Assembly (NCBI GenBank): GCA_017429525.1
Contig: JAFROT010000017.1
Coordinates: 1 to 64,000, forward strand
Reading direction: 5' to 3'
Length of the DNA stretch: 64,000 nucleotides
Origin: Bacteroidaceae bacterium
GTDB taxonomy: Bacteria; Bacteroidota; Bacteroidia; Bacteroidales; Bacteroidaceae
In this document: piece after piece, positions 51,119 through 60,923 of the stretch
Layout: every line of letters begins with the position of its first letter
Position numbering within the stretch: the first letter of the stretch is position 1
Notes under the pieces: generated by a model
The model's database searches: none
What the model saw: only the letters and a program-made list of their open reading frames with translations
Told to the model about the DNA's origin: nothing
Program-made: the position numbers and the translations under genes

Positions 51119-51149
51119 CAAAGGTACGCTAAAGCGTAGAAATGACAAA
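51119..51149 (-). promoter_or_regulatory. Promoter of the TPR-sensor kinase-regulator unit
   Basis: Minus-strand TTTG (51149-51146), a 19-bp spacer and TACCTTTG (51126-51119), 24 nt upstream of the ATG. Very close to consensus. Confidence 0.78.
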
Positions 51150-51193
51150 CTCAAGCAGGTTAAATGATGTTATACAGGCGAAGAAATGGGCAT

Positions 51194-51228
51194 AAAAAAA
51201 GAGGGACGCCCGTTTTTAGCGTCCCTCC
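51194..51228 (-). terminator. Rho-independent terminator of the second TPR gene
   Basis: Perfect 9-bp GC-rich stem (51228-51220 / 51210-51202 on the minus strand) followed by a run of T's (plus-strand A's at 51195-51201), 50 nt after the stop at 51279. Confidence 0.9.
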
Positions 51229-51278
51229 CTTGATGGAATTAGTAGTCCGAACGGTCGGACGGTAGTGAATAGAGATGC

Positions 51279-52559
51279 TTAATCGCCCACGAGGGTAGCC
51301 ATCTCCTTCTCCTTAGCCTTGTTGCCGAGGATGTAGTAGACGGTGCGCAGACGCGTAGCCCACTTGTGAGGATTGTCGGGCTCGAGTTCCTTCACCTTGA
51401 GGAAGTAGGGCTCTGCCTTTGCATATTCATCCTTGACCTTCTGGATCTCAGCGTTCTGCTGGGCAACAGTCATCTTCTTGCCCGTGAGTGCTTCGTTCTT
51501 CTCATAGCCGATGTTGGAGTAGCAGACACCAGCGTTGAAGTAAGCGTCGGAGAACGACTCGTCAGCCTGTGTAGCCTTCTCGAAGAAGGGGATAGCGTCG
51601 GCATACTTGTGGTCGTTCATGAACACCAGACCCTTGGCATAGTTGCCGAGCTTGCTGTTGCTGTCAGCTGCAAGGATTTCGTCGGCAAAAGCCTGTGCGC
51701 CATTGAAGTCGTTGTGAGTGAAGTAGTAAGCGAGGATGTTCTGGGCAACAGCATCGTTGGCGGAAGGCTCTGCGAGAACTACTTCCTTGCCGGCCTTCAG
51801 CCAAGCTGCGGTATCGCCCTGCTCGATGAGGACGGTCAGATAGAGCTGGTTGACCTGATCCTTCTCCTGAGTGTACTGACGAGCCGTAGGCATGTACTCG
51901 AGGAGGGTCTTGTAGTCCTTAGCGAAGTAGGCAGCGAGGCAGGTGAAGTAGGCTATCTGCGGATTCTGGTCGTCCTCAGCCAGTGTGGCAGCGTCGGCGC
52001 CGAGAATCGAGTAGGTCTTAGGATAGTTCATCCAACGCTTGAAGGCATCGACGGCCTTGGGGTGCTGCTGGTTCTGGAAGAACATCTGACCGCAGTAAGC
52101 GACATAGGGACGGAACTGAATCACCTTCAGCTTGTTGGGGATGGTATAGGGGTCCTTTTCGCCTTTCAGGCCGAGGGCCTGCGTAGCCTTGTAGCACTCC
52201 TCCATCGCTTCGAGCGAGGCGTAGATATTCTCAGCCAACTTGGCCGTGTCAGTCGGTTGCTTGGCAATGACGTTGTTGAGCAGCGGGTTGAAGAGGTACA
52301 TGTGCAACTGAGCCTTGATGTCCCAGGCGTTAGCCAGTTCCTTCTTCGTCTCGGGATTGTTAAGCGTTGGTGTGATCAGTTCCATACATTCAGCCAGCTT
52401 CGTGTTGAGCTCGGCTTCCTGCTTCTCGTTGCGCTCGGGAAGCGCTACCAGATTCTGTACTTCGTCCTTGAGCATGCGAGCCTTACGGACGACCTTGTCC
52501 TGAGCCGTTGCCGTGCCGGCAAAGGCTGCGAGTGCAAGTACAAATAAGATTTTCTTCAT
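51279..52559 (-). CDS. Secreted tetratricopeptide-repeat protein
   Basis: 426 aa. Signal peptide MKKILFVLALAAFAGTATAQ. TPR helices from ~60 to the end; clear units around DAVAQNILAYYFTHNDFNGAQAFADEIL, GLVFMNDHKYADAIPFFEKATQ and EPYFLKVKELEPDNPHKW. Common Bacteroidetes periplasmic protein of unknown function. Lies between gyrA and its own strong terminator; no TAnnTTTG promoter was found in the 97-bp gap, so it may be read from gyrA. Confidence 0.85.
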   Translation of the reverse strand: MKKILFVLALAAFAGTATAQDKVVRKARMLKDEVQNLVALPERNEKQEAELNTKLAECMELITPTLNNPETKKELANAWDIKAQLHMYLFNPLLNNVIAKQPTDTAKLAENIYASLEAMEECYKATQALGLKGEKDPYTIPNKLKVIQFRPYVAYCGQMFFQNQQHPKAVDAFKRWMNYPKTYSILGADAATLAEDDQNPQIAYFTCLAAYFAKDYKTLLEYMPTARQYTQEKDQVNQLYLTVLIEQGDTAAWLKAGKEVVLAEPSANDAVAQNILAYYFTHNDFNGAQAFADEILAADSNSKLGNYAKGLVFMNDHKYADAIPFFEKATQADESFSDAYFNAGVCYSNIGYEKNEALTGKKMTVAQQNAEIQKVKDEYAKAEPYFLKVKELEPDNPHKWATRLRTVYYILGNKAKEKEMATLVGD

Positions 52560-52610
52560 AATGATTTCGTGTTAAGTTTTAGGGTTTTTGTTAACTATGC
52601 TATTGAATAG

Positions 52611-52648
52611 GCCCCCACCCTATCTGCTTGCTTAGACAGGGCGAGGGC
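52611..52648 (-). terminator. Hairpin after gyrA
   Basis: Stem of about 14 pairs (52635-52648 with 52611-52624), including G-U pairs and one mismatch, 9 nt after the gyrA stop. No T-run, so attenuator or processing site rather than a full terminator is possible. Confidence 0.5.
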
Positions 52649-52656
52649 TAAAAGGT

Positions 52657-55212
52657 TTATTGTTGATCGTCACGATCGAGCGTGATGGTCTGTCCGTCAG
52701 AGAGTTGAGTGGGTTCGGGGAGGTCCTTGGCCTGAGCATCCTCAGGCAACTCTTCCTCATCGTCCTCCTTCGGAACGATGCACACGTTGGCAATCTTGTC
52801 GTTGCGCTTCTGCAGCTCAATGAGTTTGACGCCTTGGGTGGCACGGCCTTGAATCTTGATGTCTTCGAGGTGTAAGCGAATCGTGATACCACTCTTATTG
52901 ATGATCATCAGGTCTTCGTCGTTGGTGACGCTCTTGATGGCCATGAGCTGACCCGTCTTCTCGGTGACTTCCAAGGTCTTGACGCCCTTGCCGCCACGGT
53001 TGGTGATGCGATAGTCGCCAACGTCGGAGCGCTTGCCGTAGCCCTTCTCTGAGACCACAAGAATGGTCTCTTCCTCAGGCTTATCAATGACTACCATGCC
53101 CACGACCTCGTTGCCTTCGCCCTCAAGATTGATGCCATGAACGCCAGCAGTTTTGCGACCTTTGGTTTCGCGGACAGTATTCTCATTGAAACGCACAGCA
53201 CGGCCCATCCGACTTGCAATGATTATCTCGTTCTCGCCATTTGTCAAAGCAACATCTACAACTCGGTCCTCTTTATCAATATTAAATGCAATAATGCCAT
53301 TTGTACGCGGACGACTATATAAAGCCAATGAAGCCCTTTTGATATATCCATTCTTCGTGCAGAAGATAACGTAGTGCGAAGCGTTGAACTCGGGGTCGTT
53401 GAGCTTCTTCACATAGAGGCAGGCATTGACGGCATCGTCGGGCTCTATATTGAGCATGTTCTGGATGGCGCGTCCCTTCGAAGCCTTGTTGCCCTCGGGG
53501 ATGTCGTAGGCCTTCAGCCAATAGCAACGTCCCTTCTTCGTGAAGAACAACATCGTATTGTGCATGGTGGCACGATAAATGTATTCGATGAAATCAGCAT
53601 CGCGTGTGCTGCTGCCCTTGGAGCCTACGCCACCACGGCCTTGAGCACGGAACTCTGCCAGCGGAGTACGTTTGATGTAACCCATGTGAGAGATGGTGAT
53701 AACAATCTCATCGTCAGCGTAGAAGTCCTCGGGGTTGAATTCTTCACTTGAATAGACGATCTCAGAGCGACGAGCATCGCCAAACTTCTCCTTGACCTCA
53801 AGGAGTTCGTCCTTGATGACCTTCCAGCATAAGGCGTCGTCGGTCAGTATCTGATTGTAGTACTCAATCTTCTTCATCAACTCGTCGAACTCAGCGTGCA
53901 ACTTCTCCTGCTGCAGGCCCGTGAGCTGCGACAGGCGCATGTCCACGATGGCTTTGGACTGTAGTTCGTCGAGGTTGAAACGCTGTTCGAGACGTTTGCG
54001 GGCCTCTTCTGGGGTCTTGCTTGTCTTGATAATCTGGACTACTTCATCGATATTGTCGCTGGCGATAATCAGTCCCTCGAGGATGTGAGCACGCTCTTCA
54101 GCTTTACGCTTGTCGTACTCCGTGCGGCGAATGACAACATCGTGACGGTGATCGACGAAGCATTTGATCATGTCGCGCAACGTCATCGGCTTAGGACGGC
54201 CATTTACAAGTGCGATGGAGTTGACCGAGAACGAGGTCTGCAGCTGTGTCATTTTAAACAGCTTGTTCAGCACCACGTTAGCATTGAAGTCGCGCTTCAC
54301 ATCGATGACGATACGCATACCCTCGCGGTCGCTCTCGTCGTTAGCGTTTGAGATGCCTTCAATCTTATGCTCGTTCACGAGGTCGGCAATCGCCTTGATG
54401 AGTTCGGCCTTGTTGACGCCATAAGGAATCTCTGATACGACAATCTTGTCGTGCTGCTCACCCGGCTCAATCTCGGCCTTGGCGCGCATGACAATACGTC
54501 CGCGCCCCGTCTCATAGGCATCACGCACACCCTGCATACCATAAATGTACGCGCCCGTGGGGAAGTCGGGGGCTGGGATGTACTGCATGAGTCCTGCCAC
54601 ATCAATATCGGGGTTGTCGATGTAGGCAATACAACCGTCAATGGTCTCATTGAGATTGTGCGTCGGAATGTTCGTGGCCATACCTACGGCGATACCCGTA
54701 GCACCATTCACCAGCAAGTTGGGGATGAGCGTAGGCATTACGCTGGGCTCCTTCTCCTTGCCGTCGAAGTTGTCCACCATGTCTACGGTTTCCTTCTCCA
54801 AGTCTTGCATCATTGCCTCGCCCGTAGCCGACAGTCGTGCCTCGGTGTAACGCATAGCGGCCGGTGAGTCGCCATCGACACTACCGAAGTTACCTTGTCC
54901 GTCGACCAGCGTGTAACGCATATTCCAGTCCTGAGCCAGACGCACCATAGCGAAGTAAACGCTTGAGTCGCCATGGGGGTGGTAGTGACCGAGTACATTA
55001 CCCACCGTACGTGCGCATTTGCGATAATCCTTGTCGTGGGTGTTGCCGTCCACGCGCATACCATAAAGGATGCGTCGGTGAACAGGTTTGAATCCATCGC
55101 GCGCATCAGGCAACGCGCGGGCTACAATAACGGACATAGAGTAGTCGAGGAACGACGATCGCATCTCGCGCTCAATGTCCACTTTGATAATTCTGTCTTC
55201 TGAATCTTGCAT
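52657..55212 (-). CDS. gyrA: DNA gyrase subunit A
   Basis: 851 aa. EREMRSSFLDYSMSVIVARALPDARDGFKPVHRRILYGM start; quinolone region YHPHGDSSVYFAMVRLAQDW; catalytic Tyr in AAMRYTEARLS; GyrA-box-like QGRGGVGSKG in the C-terminal pinwheel; acidic tail EDDEEELPEDAQAKDLPE. Introduces negative supercoils with GyrB. By alignment with E. coli, the position of Asp87 is Phe here while Ser83 is kept; whether this is the lineage norm I cannot tell. A patch at ~53.16-53.34 kb is AT-richer than the rest. Confidence 0.97.
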   Translation of the reverse strand: MQDSEDRIIKVDIEREMRSSFLDYSMSVIVARALPDARDGFKPVHRRILYGMRVDGNTHDKDYRKCARTVGNVLGHYHPHGDSSVYFAMVRLAQDWNMRYTLVDGQGNFGSVDGDSPAAMRYTEARLSATGEAMMQDLEKETVDMVDNFDGKEKEPSVMPTLIPNLLVNGATGIAVGMATNIPTHNLNETIDGCIAYIDNPDIDVAGLMQYIPAPDFPTGAYIYGMQGVRDAYETGRGRIVMRAKAEIEPGEQHDKIVVSEIPYGVNKAELIKAIADLVNEHKIEGISNANDESDREGMRIVIDVKRDFNANVVLNKLFKMTQLQTSFSVNSIALVNGRPKPMTLRDMIKCFVDHRHDVVIRRTEYDKRKAEERAHILEGLIIASDNIDEVVQIIKTSKTPEEARKRLEQRFNLDELQSKAIVDMRLSQLTGLQQEKLHAEFDELMKKIEYYNQILTDDALCWKVIKDELLEVKEKFGDARRSEIVYSSEEFNPEDFYADDEIVITISHMGYIKRTPLAEFRAQGRGGVGSKGSSTRDADFIEYIYRATMHNTMLFFTKKGRCYWLKAYDIPEGNKASKGRAIQNMLNIEPDDAVNACLYVKKLNDPEFNASHYVIFCTKNGYIKRASLALYSRPRTNGIIAFNIDKEDRVVDVALTNGENEIIIASRMGRAVRFNENTVRETKGRKTAGVHGINLEGEGNEVVGMVVIDKPEEETILVVSEKGYGKRSDVGDYRITNRGGKGVKTLEVTEKTGQLMAIKSVTNDEDLMIINKSGITIRLHLEDIKIQGRATQGVKLIELQKRNDKIANVCIVPKEDDEEELPEDAQAKDLPEPTQLSDGQTITLDRDDQQ

Positions 55213-55428
55213 GTGTTGTCACGGCTCTGTGCCGTTCGTTATTGATATATATAATGAATTTGATAAAGACTGATGGATGGGATTAAGCCTCCGTCCGTTC
55301 TGATTCTTCTGCTTTCTCTGCGATTGTATGTAATGAATTTTCCAATGTAAGATTTCCCGAAATGCCGTTAGAGGGCAGATTTGGGCCAAATAAGGGCAAA
55401 TGGAGCAGTTTCCGTCCCTAATAGCGTA
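55213..55428 (-). other. Leader of gyrA (about 210 nt), no gene
   Basis: From the predicted start site near 55422 to the ATG at 55212. Only a small hairpin (CACGGC...GCCGT-like) near the start codon; no ORF or known riboswitch recognised. Confidence 0.4.
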
Positions 55429-55459
55429 CAAAGATACGTCATTCCCATCAACTCGCAAA
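55429..55459 (-). promoter_or_regulatory. Promoter of gyrA
   Basis: Minus-strand TTTG (55459-55456), a 19-bp spacer and TATCTTTG (55436-55429). Good consensus match. Confidence 0.75.
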
Positions 55460-55596
55460 ATCTTTTCATCAAAAAAAACATAAACGCCCTCTTTTTTAAC
55501 GAAAATGAAGGCTATTCCCCTTCAAGTCTGAAGATACAAACATACAAAAGAGTGCGTGTCCGGAGTTTCATTCTGTACATATCTTCATATCAAACA

Positions 55597-55634
55597 ACTG
55601 AGATGCAAAGAATGTGTATTCTCTGCATCTCAGT
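55597..55634 (-). terminator. Terminator of gmd
   Basis: Stem of 11 perfect pairs (55597-55607 / 55624-55634) plus an inner 5-bp AGAAT/ATTCT stem, 22 nt after the gmd stop, followed on the minus strand by TTGTTTG. Confidence 0.75.
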
Positions 55635-55655
55635 ATTACTGTTGAATAGGGTTTG

Positions 55656-56744
55656 CTATTTAACGATGCCCTTCTCGAGGTATTCAGCCAGATTCGTGCG
55701 GACCTTGGCAGCAGCACCTTCGGAAGCGACTTTCGCCATATCAGCTTCGACCATGATGCGGACAAGTTCCTCAAAACTGGTGCGAGAAGGGTTCCATCCG
55801 AGTTTGGCACGTGCCTTAGTGGGATCGCCCCAAAGGTTGACGACGTCGGTCGGACGATAGAAGTCTGGCGAAACCTCTACGAGCACGCGACCCGTAGCGA
55901 CATCTACACCTCTTTCGTCAGCGCCCTCCCCTTCCCAGCGTAATTCTATGCCTACGTGCTTGAAAGCCAGGGTGGCGAAATCACGGACGGTATGCTGTAC
56001 ACCTGTAGCGATGACGAAGTCCTCTGGACGGTCCTGCTGGAGAATGAGCCACATACACTCGACATAGTCCTTGGCATAGCCCCAGTCGCGCAGACTGGAG
56101 AGATTACCGAGATAGAGCTTGTCTTGCAGGCCCTGGGCTATGCGAGCAGCAGCGAGGGTGATCTTGCGGGTGACGAACGTTTCGCCACGGCGTTCGGACT
56201 CGTGGTTGAAGAGGATACCCGAACAACAGTACATGCCATAGGCCTCACGGTATTCCTTGACGATCCAGAAGCCATAGAGCTTAGCCACAGCGTATGGGGA
56301 ATAGGGATGGAAGGGCGTGTTCTCGTTCTGAGGTACTTCCTCGACCTTTCCATAGAGCTCAGAGGTTGAAGCCTGATAGATGCGACAAGTGTTCTCGAGC
56401 CCGCAGACACGTACTGCCTCGAGGACACGAAGAACACCCGTGGCATCGACATTAGCCGTGAACTCTGGTGAATCGAACGACACTTGTACGTGGCTCTGTG
56501 CGGCAAGATTGTAAATCTCGTCAGGACGCACTTTAGAGACGACCTTGACAATAGACATAGAGTCACTAAGGTCAGCATAGTGGAGGTGGAAACGCTCACG
56601 ACCTTCGAGGTGTGCAATGCGCTCACGATAGTCAACGCTGGAACGGCGGATGATGCCGTGGACGTCATAACCTTTTTCGAGTAGGAACTCGCTCAGATAA
56701 GAGCCGTCTTGGCCTGTAACGCCAGTGATTAATGCTGTTTTCAT
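55656..56744 (-). CDS. gmd: GDP-mannose 4,6-dehydratase
   Basis: 362 aa. Extended SDR: nucleotide loop [36 protein letters not shown], catalytic Tyr-Lys in [32 protein letters not shown], and [14 protein letters not shown]. Converts GDP-mannose to GDP-4-keto-6-deoxymannose, the first step to GDP-fucose, GDP-rhamnose or GDP-perosamine. The usual partner fcl is not adjacent. 23 bp after ettA, likely the same transcript. Confidence 0.96.
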   Translation of the reverse strand: MKTALITGVTGQDGSYLSEFLLEKGYDVHGIIRRSSVDYRERIAHLEGRERFHLHYADLSDSMSIVKVVSKVRPDEIYNLAAQSHVQVSFDSPEFTANVDATGVLRVLEAVRVCGLENTCRIYQASTSELYGKVEEVPQNENTPFHPYSPYAVAKLYGFWIVKEYREAYGMYCCSGILFNHESERRGETFVTRKITLAAARIAQGLQDKLYLGNLSSLRDWGYAKDYVECMWLILQQDRPEDFVIATGVQHTVRDFATLAFKHVGIELRWEGEGADERGVDVATGRVLVEVSPDFYRPTDVVNLWGDPTKARAKLGWNPSRTSFEELVRIMVEADMAKVASEGAAAKVRTNLAEYLEKGIVK

Positions 56745-56767
56745 TGATGATATCGTTTTTTCGTAAT

Positions 56768-58459
56768 TTAATCCTCGGTCAACTTGCGGTAACGGATGCG
56801 ACGCGGCTCCTCGAGGCCGAGGCGACGGAGCTTATTGGCCTCATAGTCGGTGTAACTGCCCTCAAAGAAGAAGACATTGCCATCGCCCTCGAACGCAAGA
56901 ATGTGCGTACAGATGCGATCGAGGAACCAACGGTCGTGGCTGATGACCACGGCACATCCGGCGAAACTCTCTAGACCTTCCTCGAGCGCACGTAGCGTGT
57001 TGACATCAATGTCGTTGGTTGGCTCGTCGAGCAGTAGTACGTTGCCCTCTTCCTTGAGTGCCATCGCCAAATGAAGACGATTGCGCTCGCCGCCTGAGAG
57101 GACACCACATTTCTTCTCCTGATCAGCGCCTGAGAAGTTGAAACGGCTGAGGTAGGCACGGGCGTTAATGTCACGGCCGCCCATGCGCAGGAGTTCGTTG
57201 CCCTGCGAAATGGTCTGATAAACCGACTGATCGGCATGGATATCGTGATGGCTTTGATCAACGTAGGCAAGTTTGACTGTCTCGCCAACCTCAAAGGTAC
57301 CTGCATCGGGCGTCTCAAGCCCCATGATGAGTCGGAAGAGCGTCGTCTTGCCTGCGCCATTTGGCCCGATGACACCTACGATTCCGTTGGGCGGCAACAT
57401 GAAATTAAGGTCACGGAAAAGCACTTTGTCGCCATAGGCCTTAGCAACGCCATGGGCCTCGATGACTTTATTGCCTAGGCGCGGACCGCTGGGGATGTAA
57501 ATCTCCAGCTTCTGCTCCTTTTCCTTCTGGTCTTCGTTGAGCATGCGTTCGTAGTTGGAAAGACGCGCCTTACCCTTAGCCTGACGCGCTTTGGGCGCCA
57601 TGCGAACCCACTCGAGCTCACGTTGGAGTGTCTTGCGTCGTTTGCTCTCGGTCTTCTCTTCCATCTCAAGTCGCTTGCTCTTCTGCTCCAGCCAACTGCT
57701 GTAATTGCCCTGCCAGGGAATACCTTCGCCACGATCGAGCTCGAGAATCCAACCCGCCACGTCGTCAAGGAAATAACGATCATGGGTGACGGCGATGACA
57801 GTACCCTCATACTGATTGAGGTGCTGCTCGAGCCAGTCAATACTCTCGGCATCAAGGTGGTTCGTAGGCTCGTCGAGCAACAGTACATCGGGCTTTTGCA
57901 AGAGCAGACGGCAGAGTGCCACACGACGACGCTCACCTCCTGAGAGCTGACCGCAGAGTTGGTCCTGTGGAGGGCAACGCAGTGCATCCATAGCTCGCGC
58001 AAGCCGTGTGTCGAGATTCCAAGCATCGGTGGCATCGATGATATCCTGAAGTTCGCCCTGACGAGTAAAGAGCTGGTTCATACGGTCTTCGTTCTCATAG
58101 TATTCAGGCAGCCCAAATTTCTGATTAATCTCCTCATATTCAGCTAATGCATCCACGATATGTTGAACTCCTTCTTCAACCACTTGACGAACGGTCTTGG
58201 CATCATCAAGTTGCGGTTCTTGTGGCAGATAGCCAACACTGTAGCCTGGAGAGAACACGACGTTACCTTGATAGCTCTGGTCGAGACCTGCGATGATTTT
58301 CAGAAGTGTGGATTTACCTGAGCCATTCAGACCGATAATACCGATTTTGGCACCATAGAAGAAGCTCAAGTAGATGTTCTTCAACACTTGTTTCTGTGTC
58401 TGTTGGATTGTCTTGCTGACTCCAACCATTGAAAAAATGATTTTCTTGTCGTCTGCCAT
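56768..58459 (-). CDS. ettA: Energy-dependent translational throttle protein EttA (ABC-F)
   Basis: 563 aa, two ABC domains and no membrane segments. Walker [10 protein letters not shown] and GPNGAGKT; signatures [17 protein letters not shown] and [15 protein letters not shown]; Walker [13 protein letters not shown] and [12 protein letters not shown]. The arm loop and the linker with [38 protein letters not shown] fit EttA. Binds the ribosomal E site and gates elongation according to ATP/ADP. Confidence 0.95.
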   Translation of the reverse strand: MADDKKIIFSMVGVSKTIQQTQKQVLKNIYLSFFYGAKIGIIGLNGSGKSTLLKIIAGLDQSYQGNVVFSPGYSVGYLPQEPQLDDAKTVRQVVEEGVQHIVDALAEYEEINQKFGLPEYYENEDRMNQLFTRQGELQDIIDATDAWNLDTRLARAMDALRCPPQDQLCGQLSGGERRRVALCRLLLQKPDVLLLDEPTNHLDAESIDWLEQHLNQYEGTVIAVTHDRYFLDDVAGWILELDRGEGIPWQGNYSSWLEQKSKRLEMEEKTESKRRKTLQRELEWVRMAPKARQAKGKARLSNYERMLNEDQKEKEQKLEIYIPSGPRLGNKVIEAHGVAKAYGDKVLFRDLNFMLPPNGIVGVIGPNGAGKTTLFRLIMGLETPDAGTFEVGETVKLAYVDQSHHDIHADQSVYQTISQGNELLRMGGRDINARAYLSRFNFSGADQEKKCGVLSGGERNRLHLAMALKEEGNVLLLDEPTNDIDVNTLRALEEGLESFAGCAVVISHDRWFLDRICTHILAFEGDGNVFFFEGSYTDYEANKLRRLGLEEPRRIRYRKLTED

Positions 58460-58581
58460 TATGGAATTTAGAATTGAGTTAAGCGTTTAGGATTGAAAGT
58501 AGTTCAAAGTCCATCTTCTTTGTAAAACGAGGCGAACAAAGGTCGAACGGAAACTTGTCAACTTGCCTACTTAAATTAAAG

Positions 58582-59496
58582 TTATCTCAGCCAAATGAAA
58601 TCGCCAGCCTTGGCGACATAATCGGGTGAGAGACCATTGAGTTTATAAAGTCGGTCGAGGCGTATCGCATAGTGTTGGGCAATGTCGTAGATGGACTCGC
58701 CTGGCTGAACTACGTGAGGAACACCCCTCAACGACTTGTCACCCTTCTTGGCTTTCTTTTCGAGATAGACGATATCGCCTGGAGCCAGCCGGGACGACTT
58801 GGGGCGTTCGTTGTAACGGCGGAGCTTACGCGCACTCACCCCCGTCTCACGGGCCACACTCTCCCACGTATCGCCCGACATGGCAATAATCATGTAGGTT
58901 TTGTTGATGCGATAAACGATATGGCGAGAGAAGAAATCGCTCTCCGATGCAGCCGAAGCTGACGAGGAATGGTAGCGGCCAGAAGTGTAAGAGTCAAACT
59001 GCTGAAGGTTGTAACGTTCGATGATGCCAATGAGCATCTCGGCATAACGTGGATTAGTAGCGTAGCCACAACGCTTAAGCCCATGAGCCCATCCGCGATA
59101 GTCGGTGAGTTTCAAGTCAAAAAGCGAACGATATCGTTGGTTGTTGCGCAAGAAGCGTGAATGGTCCTCATAGCTCTCGTCGTCGGTTCGGTACTTGCGG
59201 AAGCGGTCGTCTGGGCGATCGTCGGCCATGACGATATAGGGCCCCGTCCAATTCATGCCTACTTTGATGCCAAAATGGTTGTGTGCCTCGCGTGCCAGTC
59301 GGCTCAGGCCGGCACCACTCTCGATGAGTCCTTGGCCCAACGTAATAGAAGCAGGAATGCGATAACGCCGCATCTGTTCGATGGCCATGTCCTTATAGTT
59401 CTCAACATAACGCCATTGGACCGACTGCCCCGACTGCGCAAGCATCGTGGAAGCCACCCAGAGAAGGGCAAAAAAGCTTAAAAAGCGTAGCTTCAT
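58582..59496 (-). CDS. Secreted glucosaminidase with LysM domains
   Basis: 304 aa from the ATG at 59496 (MKLRFLSFFALLWVASTMLAQ signal peptide); the longer frame to 59619 runs through the promoter and is rejected. Glucosaminidase/FlgJ-type domain ~25-170 (RYRIPASITLGQGLIESGAGLSRLAREAHNHFGIK, Glu of IESGAG as catalytic residue). Two LysM-like repeats follow: ~195-250 (MIAMSGDTWESVARETGVSARKLRRYN) and ~258-304 (HVVQPGESIYDIAQHYAIRLDRLYKLN). Cleaves peptidoglycan glycan strands. Confidence 0.92.
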   Translation of the reverse strand: MKLRFLSFFALLWVASTMLAQSGQSVQWRYVENYKDMAIEQMRRYRIPASITLGQGLIESGAGLSRLAREAHNHFGIKVGMNWTGPYIVMADDRPDDRFRKYRTDDESYEDHSRFLRNNQRYRSLFDLKLTDYRGWAHGLKRCGYATNPRYAEMLIGIIERYNLQQFDSYTSGRYHSSSASAASESDFFSRHIVYRINKTYMIIAMSGDTWESVARETGVSARKLRRYNERPKSSRLAPGDIVYLEKKAKKGDKSLRGVPHVVQPGESIYDIAQHYAIRLDRLYKLNGLSPDYVAKAGDFIWLR

Positions 59497-59521
59497 TATG
59501 TAAAATTGATAAAACTGCGCA

Positions 59522-59529
59522 CAAAAGTA
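59522..59529 (-). promoter_or_regulatory. -7 element of the glucosaminidase gene
   Basis: Minus-strand TACTTTTG, 26 nt upstream of the ATG at 59496; -33 box unclear. Shows that the frame upstream of 59496 is not translated. Confidence 0.6.
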
Positions 59530-59536
59530 ATTCTTT

Positions 59537-59569
59537 TTTGGCAGATATCGAAAAAGGTTTGTATATTTG
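59537..59569 (+). promoter_or_regulatory. Promoter of cdd and the GH25 gene
   Basis: TTTG at 59537-59540, a 21-bp spacer and TATATTTG at 59562-59569, 24 nt before the ATG at 59593. Confidence 0.7.
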
Positions 59570-59592
59570 TCGAAGATTTCATCAAAAAACAC

Positions 59593-60072
59593 ATGAAAAG
59601 TATCGAAATTAAGGTCCAAATTCAGGTTTTTGACGTCGAAGAGCTATCCGACAGCGACCGTCATCTCGTTGAACGTGCCAAGGAGATGACGCAGACGAGC
59701 TACTCTCCCTACTCCGAGTTTCGCGTGGGCGCTGCCATTCGTTTACAAGACGGACAAGTGTTCGCTGGCAGCAATCAGGAGAATGCAGCTTATCCCGTCG
59801 GTTCGTGTGCCGAACGGACGACATTCTTTTATGCTCAAGCCAATGCTCCCGAGGTAGCACCTGAGGCCATCGCCATAGCCGCATTCACGAATGGTCATTT
59901 CCTTGAGAAGCCCATCTCCCCCTGTGGTATGTGTAGGCAAGCTCTCCTCGAAGCCGAGACACGCTATGGGACACACATTCGCGTGCTGTTGTATGGCACA
60001 GATGGCGTTTACGTCGCTCAGAGTATGCGCGACCTGCTTCCTCTCACGTTTGATGGATCTGAGATGGCATGA
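59593..60072 (+). CDS. cdd: Cytidine deaminase
   Basis: 159 aa from the ATG at 59593; the upstream open frame overlaps the promoter. Zinc motif CAERTTFFYA (Cys as ligand, Glu catalytic) and SPCGMCRQALLE (two Cys ligands) give the CxE / PCxxC arrangement of homotetrameric CDA. YSPYSEFRVGAAI is conserved. Deaminates (deoxy)cytidine in pyrimidine salvage. Stop overlaps the GH25 gene's ATG (ATGA). Confidence 0.95.
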   Translation: MKSIEIKVQIQVFDVEELSDSDRHLVERAKEMTQTSYSPYSEFRVGAAIRLQDGQVFAGSNQENAAYPVGSCAERTTFFYAQANAPEVAPEAIAIAAFTNGHFLEKPISPCGMCRQALLEAETRYGTHIRVLLYGTDGVYVAQSMRDLLPLTFDGSEMA

Positions 60073-60923
60073 AAATACGTGTAAGTTTGGCAGCTCTATG
60101 CTGCATAATTGCAATGATGCTTCTGAGTTCGCCTTGTGCGGGACGCGAGAAGAAGGATAAAAAGAAGAGTGGCGTCCAGGTCATCGATTTGTCGCTTCCC
60201 GTACCTGATGCTCCCCTCATGCCATTGTCGCCTCAGCCTATCCTAGCTCCCGAGTCAGGCGTCAGCGACGTGGCTGTAGTCCATGTTCCCAATCGTCGGG
60301 TGGCTGGCATCGACGTCTCGCACTACCAAGGTAGAATCAACTGGCACGAGGTGGCACGTAGTGGAGATGTCGCTTACGTCTACTTGAAGGCTACGGAGGG
60401 TGCCAATCTCGTCGATAACACCTATCGGACGAATCTGGCTGGCTGCCGCCGCGAAGAACTGAAAGTTGGAGCCTACCATTTCTACATTCCCAGCGTAAGT
60501 CCCCAACAACAGTTCCAGAACTTCAAGAACTGCGTGAATGCAGGCGAGATGGACTTGATTCCAATTGTCGACATAGAGCGTCGTGGACGTGAATCCTTAG
60601 CTTCATTCCAATCCAATTTGAAGACGTTCATCAATTTGGTCGAACGTCATTATGGCGTACGACCGATTCTCTACTGTTCACGCGACTTCTATAACAAATA
60701 TCTCTCAGGTCCCTTCACGAGCTACAAATATATGGTAGCTCGATATGCGCCCGATGTTCCTCAGTTGTGCGACAACGTAGCCTTCGTGATGTGGCAATAC
60801 TCCGCCACTAGCAGGGTACAAGGCATCAGAGGCAATGTCGATCGCAGTTGCCTCATGGACCAGTACACCCTACATGACATCTTATTGCGACCTGAGAGTC
60901 AGCGCCCGCACAGGAGGCGGTAG
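60069..60923 (+). CDS. GH25 lysozyme (secreted)
   Basis: 284 aa. Signal peptide MKIRVSLAALCCIIAMMLLSSPCA; a Lys-rich and Pro-rich linker; GH25 domain from ~75: VAGIDVSHYQGRINWHEVA (Asp), YVYLKATEGAN (Glu), VGAYHFYIP and IPIVDIERRG (catalytic Asp/Glu), FVMWQYSAT. Muramidase acting on peptidoglycan. Translationally coupled to cdd, and its 3' end overlaps the convergent AddB-like gene by 25 bp. Confidence 0.94.
   Translation: MKIRVSLAALCCIIAMMLLSSPCAGREKKDKKKSGVQVIDLSLPVPDAPLMPLSPQPILAPESGVSDVAVVHVPNRRVAGIDVSHYQGRINWHEVARSGDVAYVYLKATEGANLVDNTYRTNLAGCRREELKVGAYHFYIPSVSPQQQFQNFKNCVNAGEMDLIPIVDIERRGRESLASFQSNLKTFINLVERHYGVRPILYCSRDFYNKYLSGPFTSYKYMVARYAPDVPQLCDNVAFVMWQYSATSRVQGIRGNVDRSCLMDQYTLHDILLRPESQRPHRRR

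Noticed and set aside
51366-52547. 393-aa plus-strand frame antisense to the TPR gene
   Set aside because: Val/Leu-rich shadow; the minus strand has signal peptide, TPRs and a terminator.
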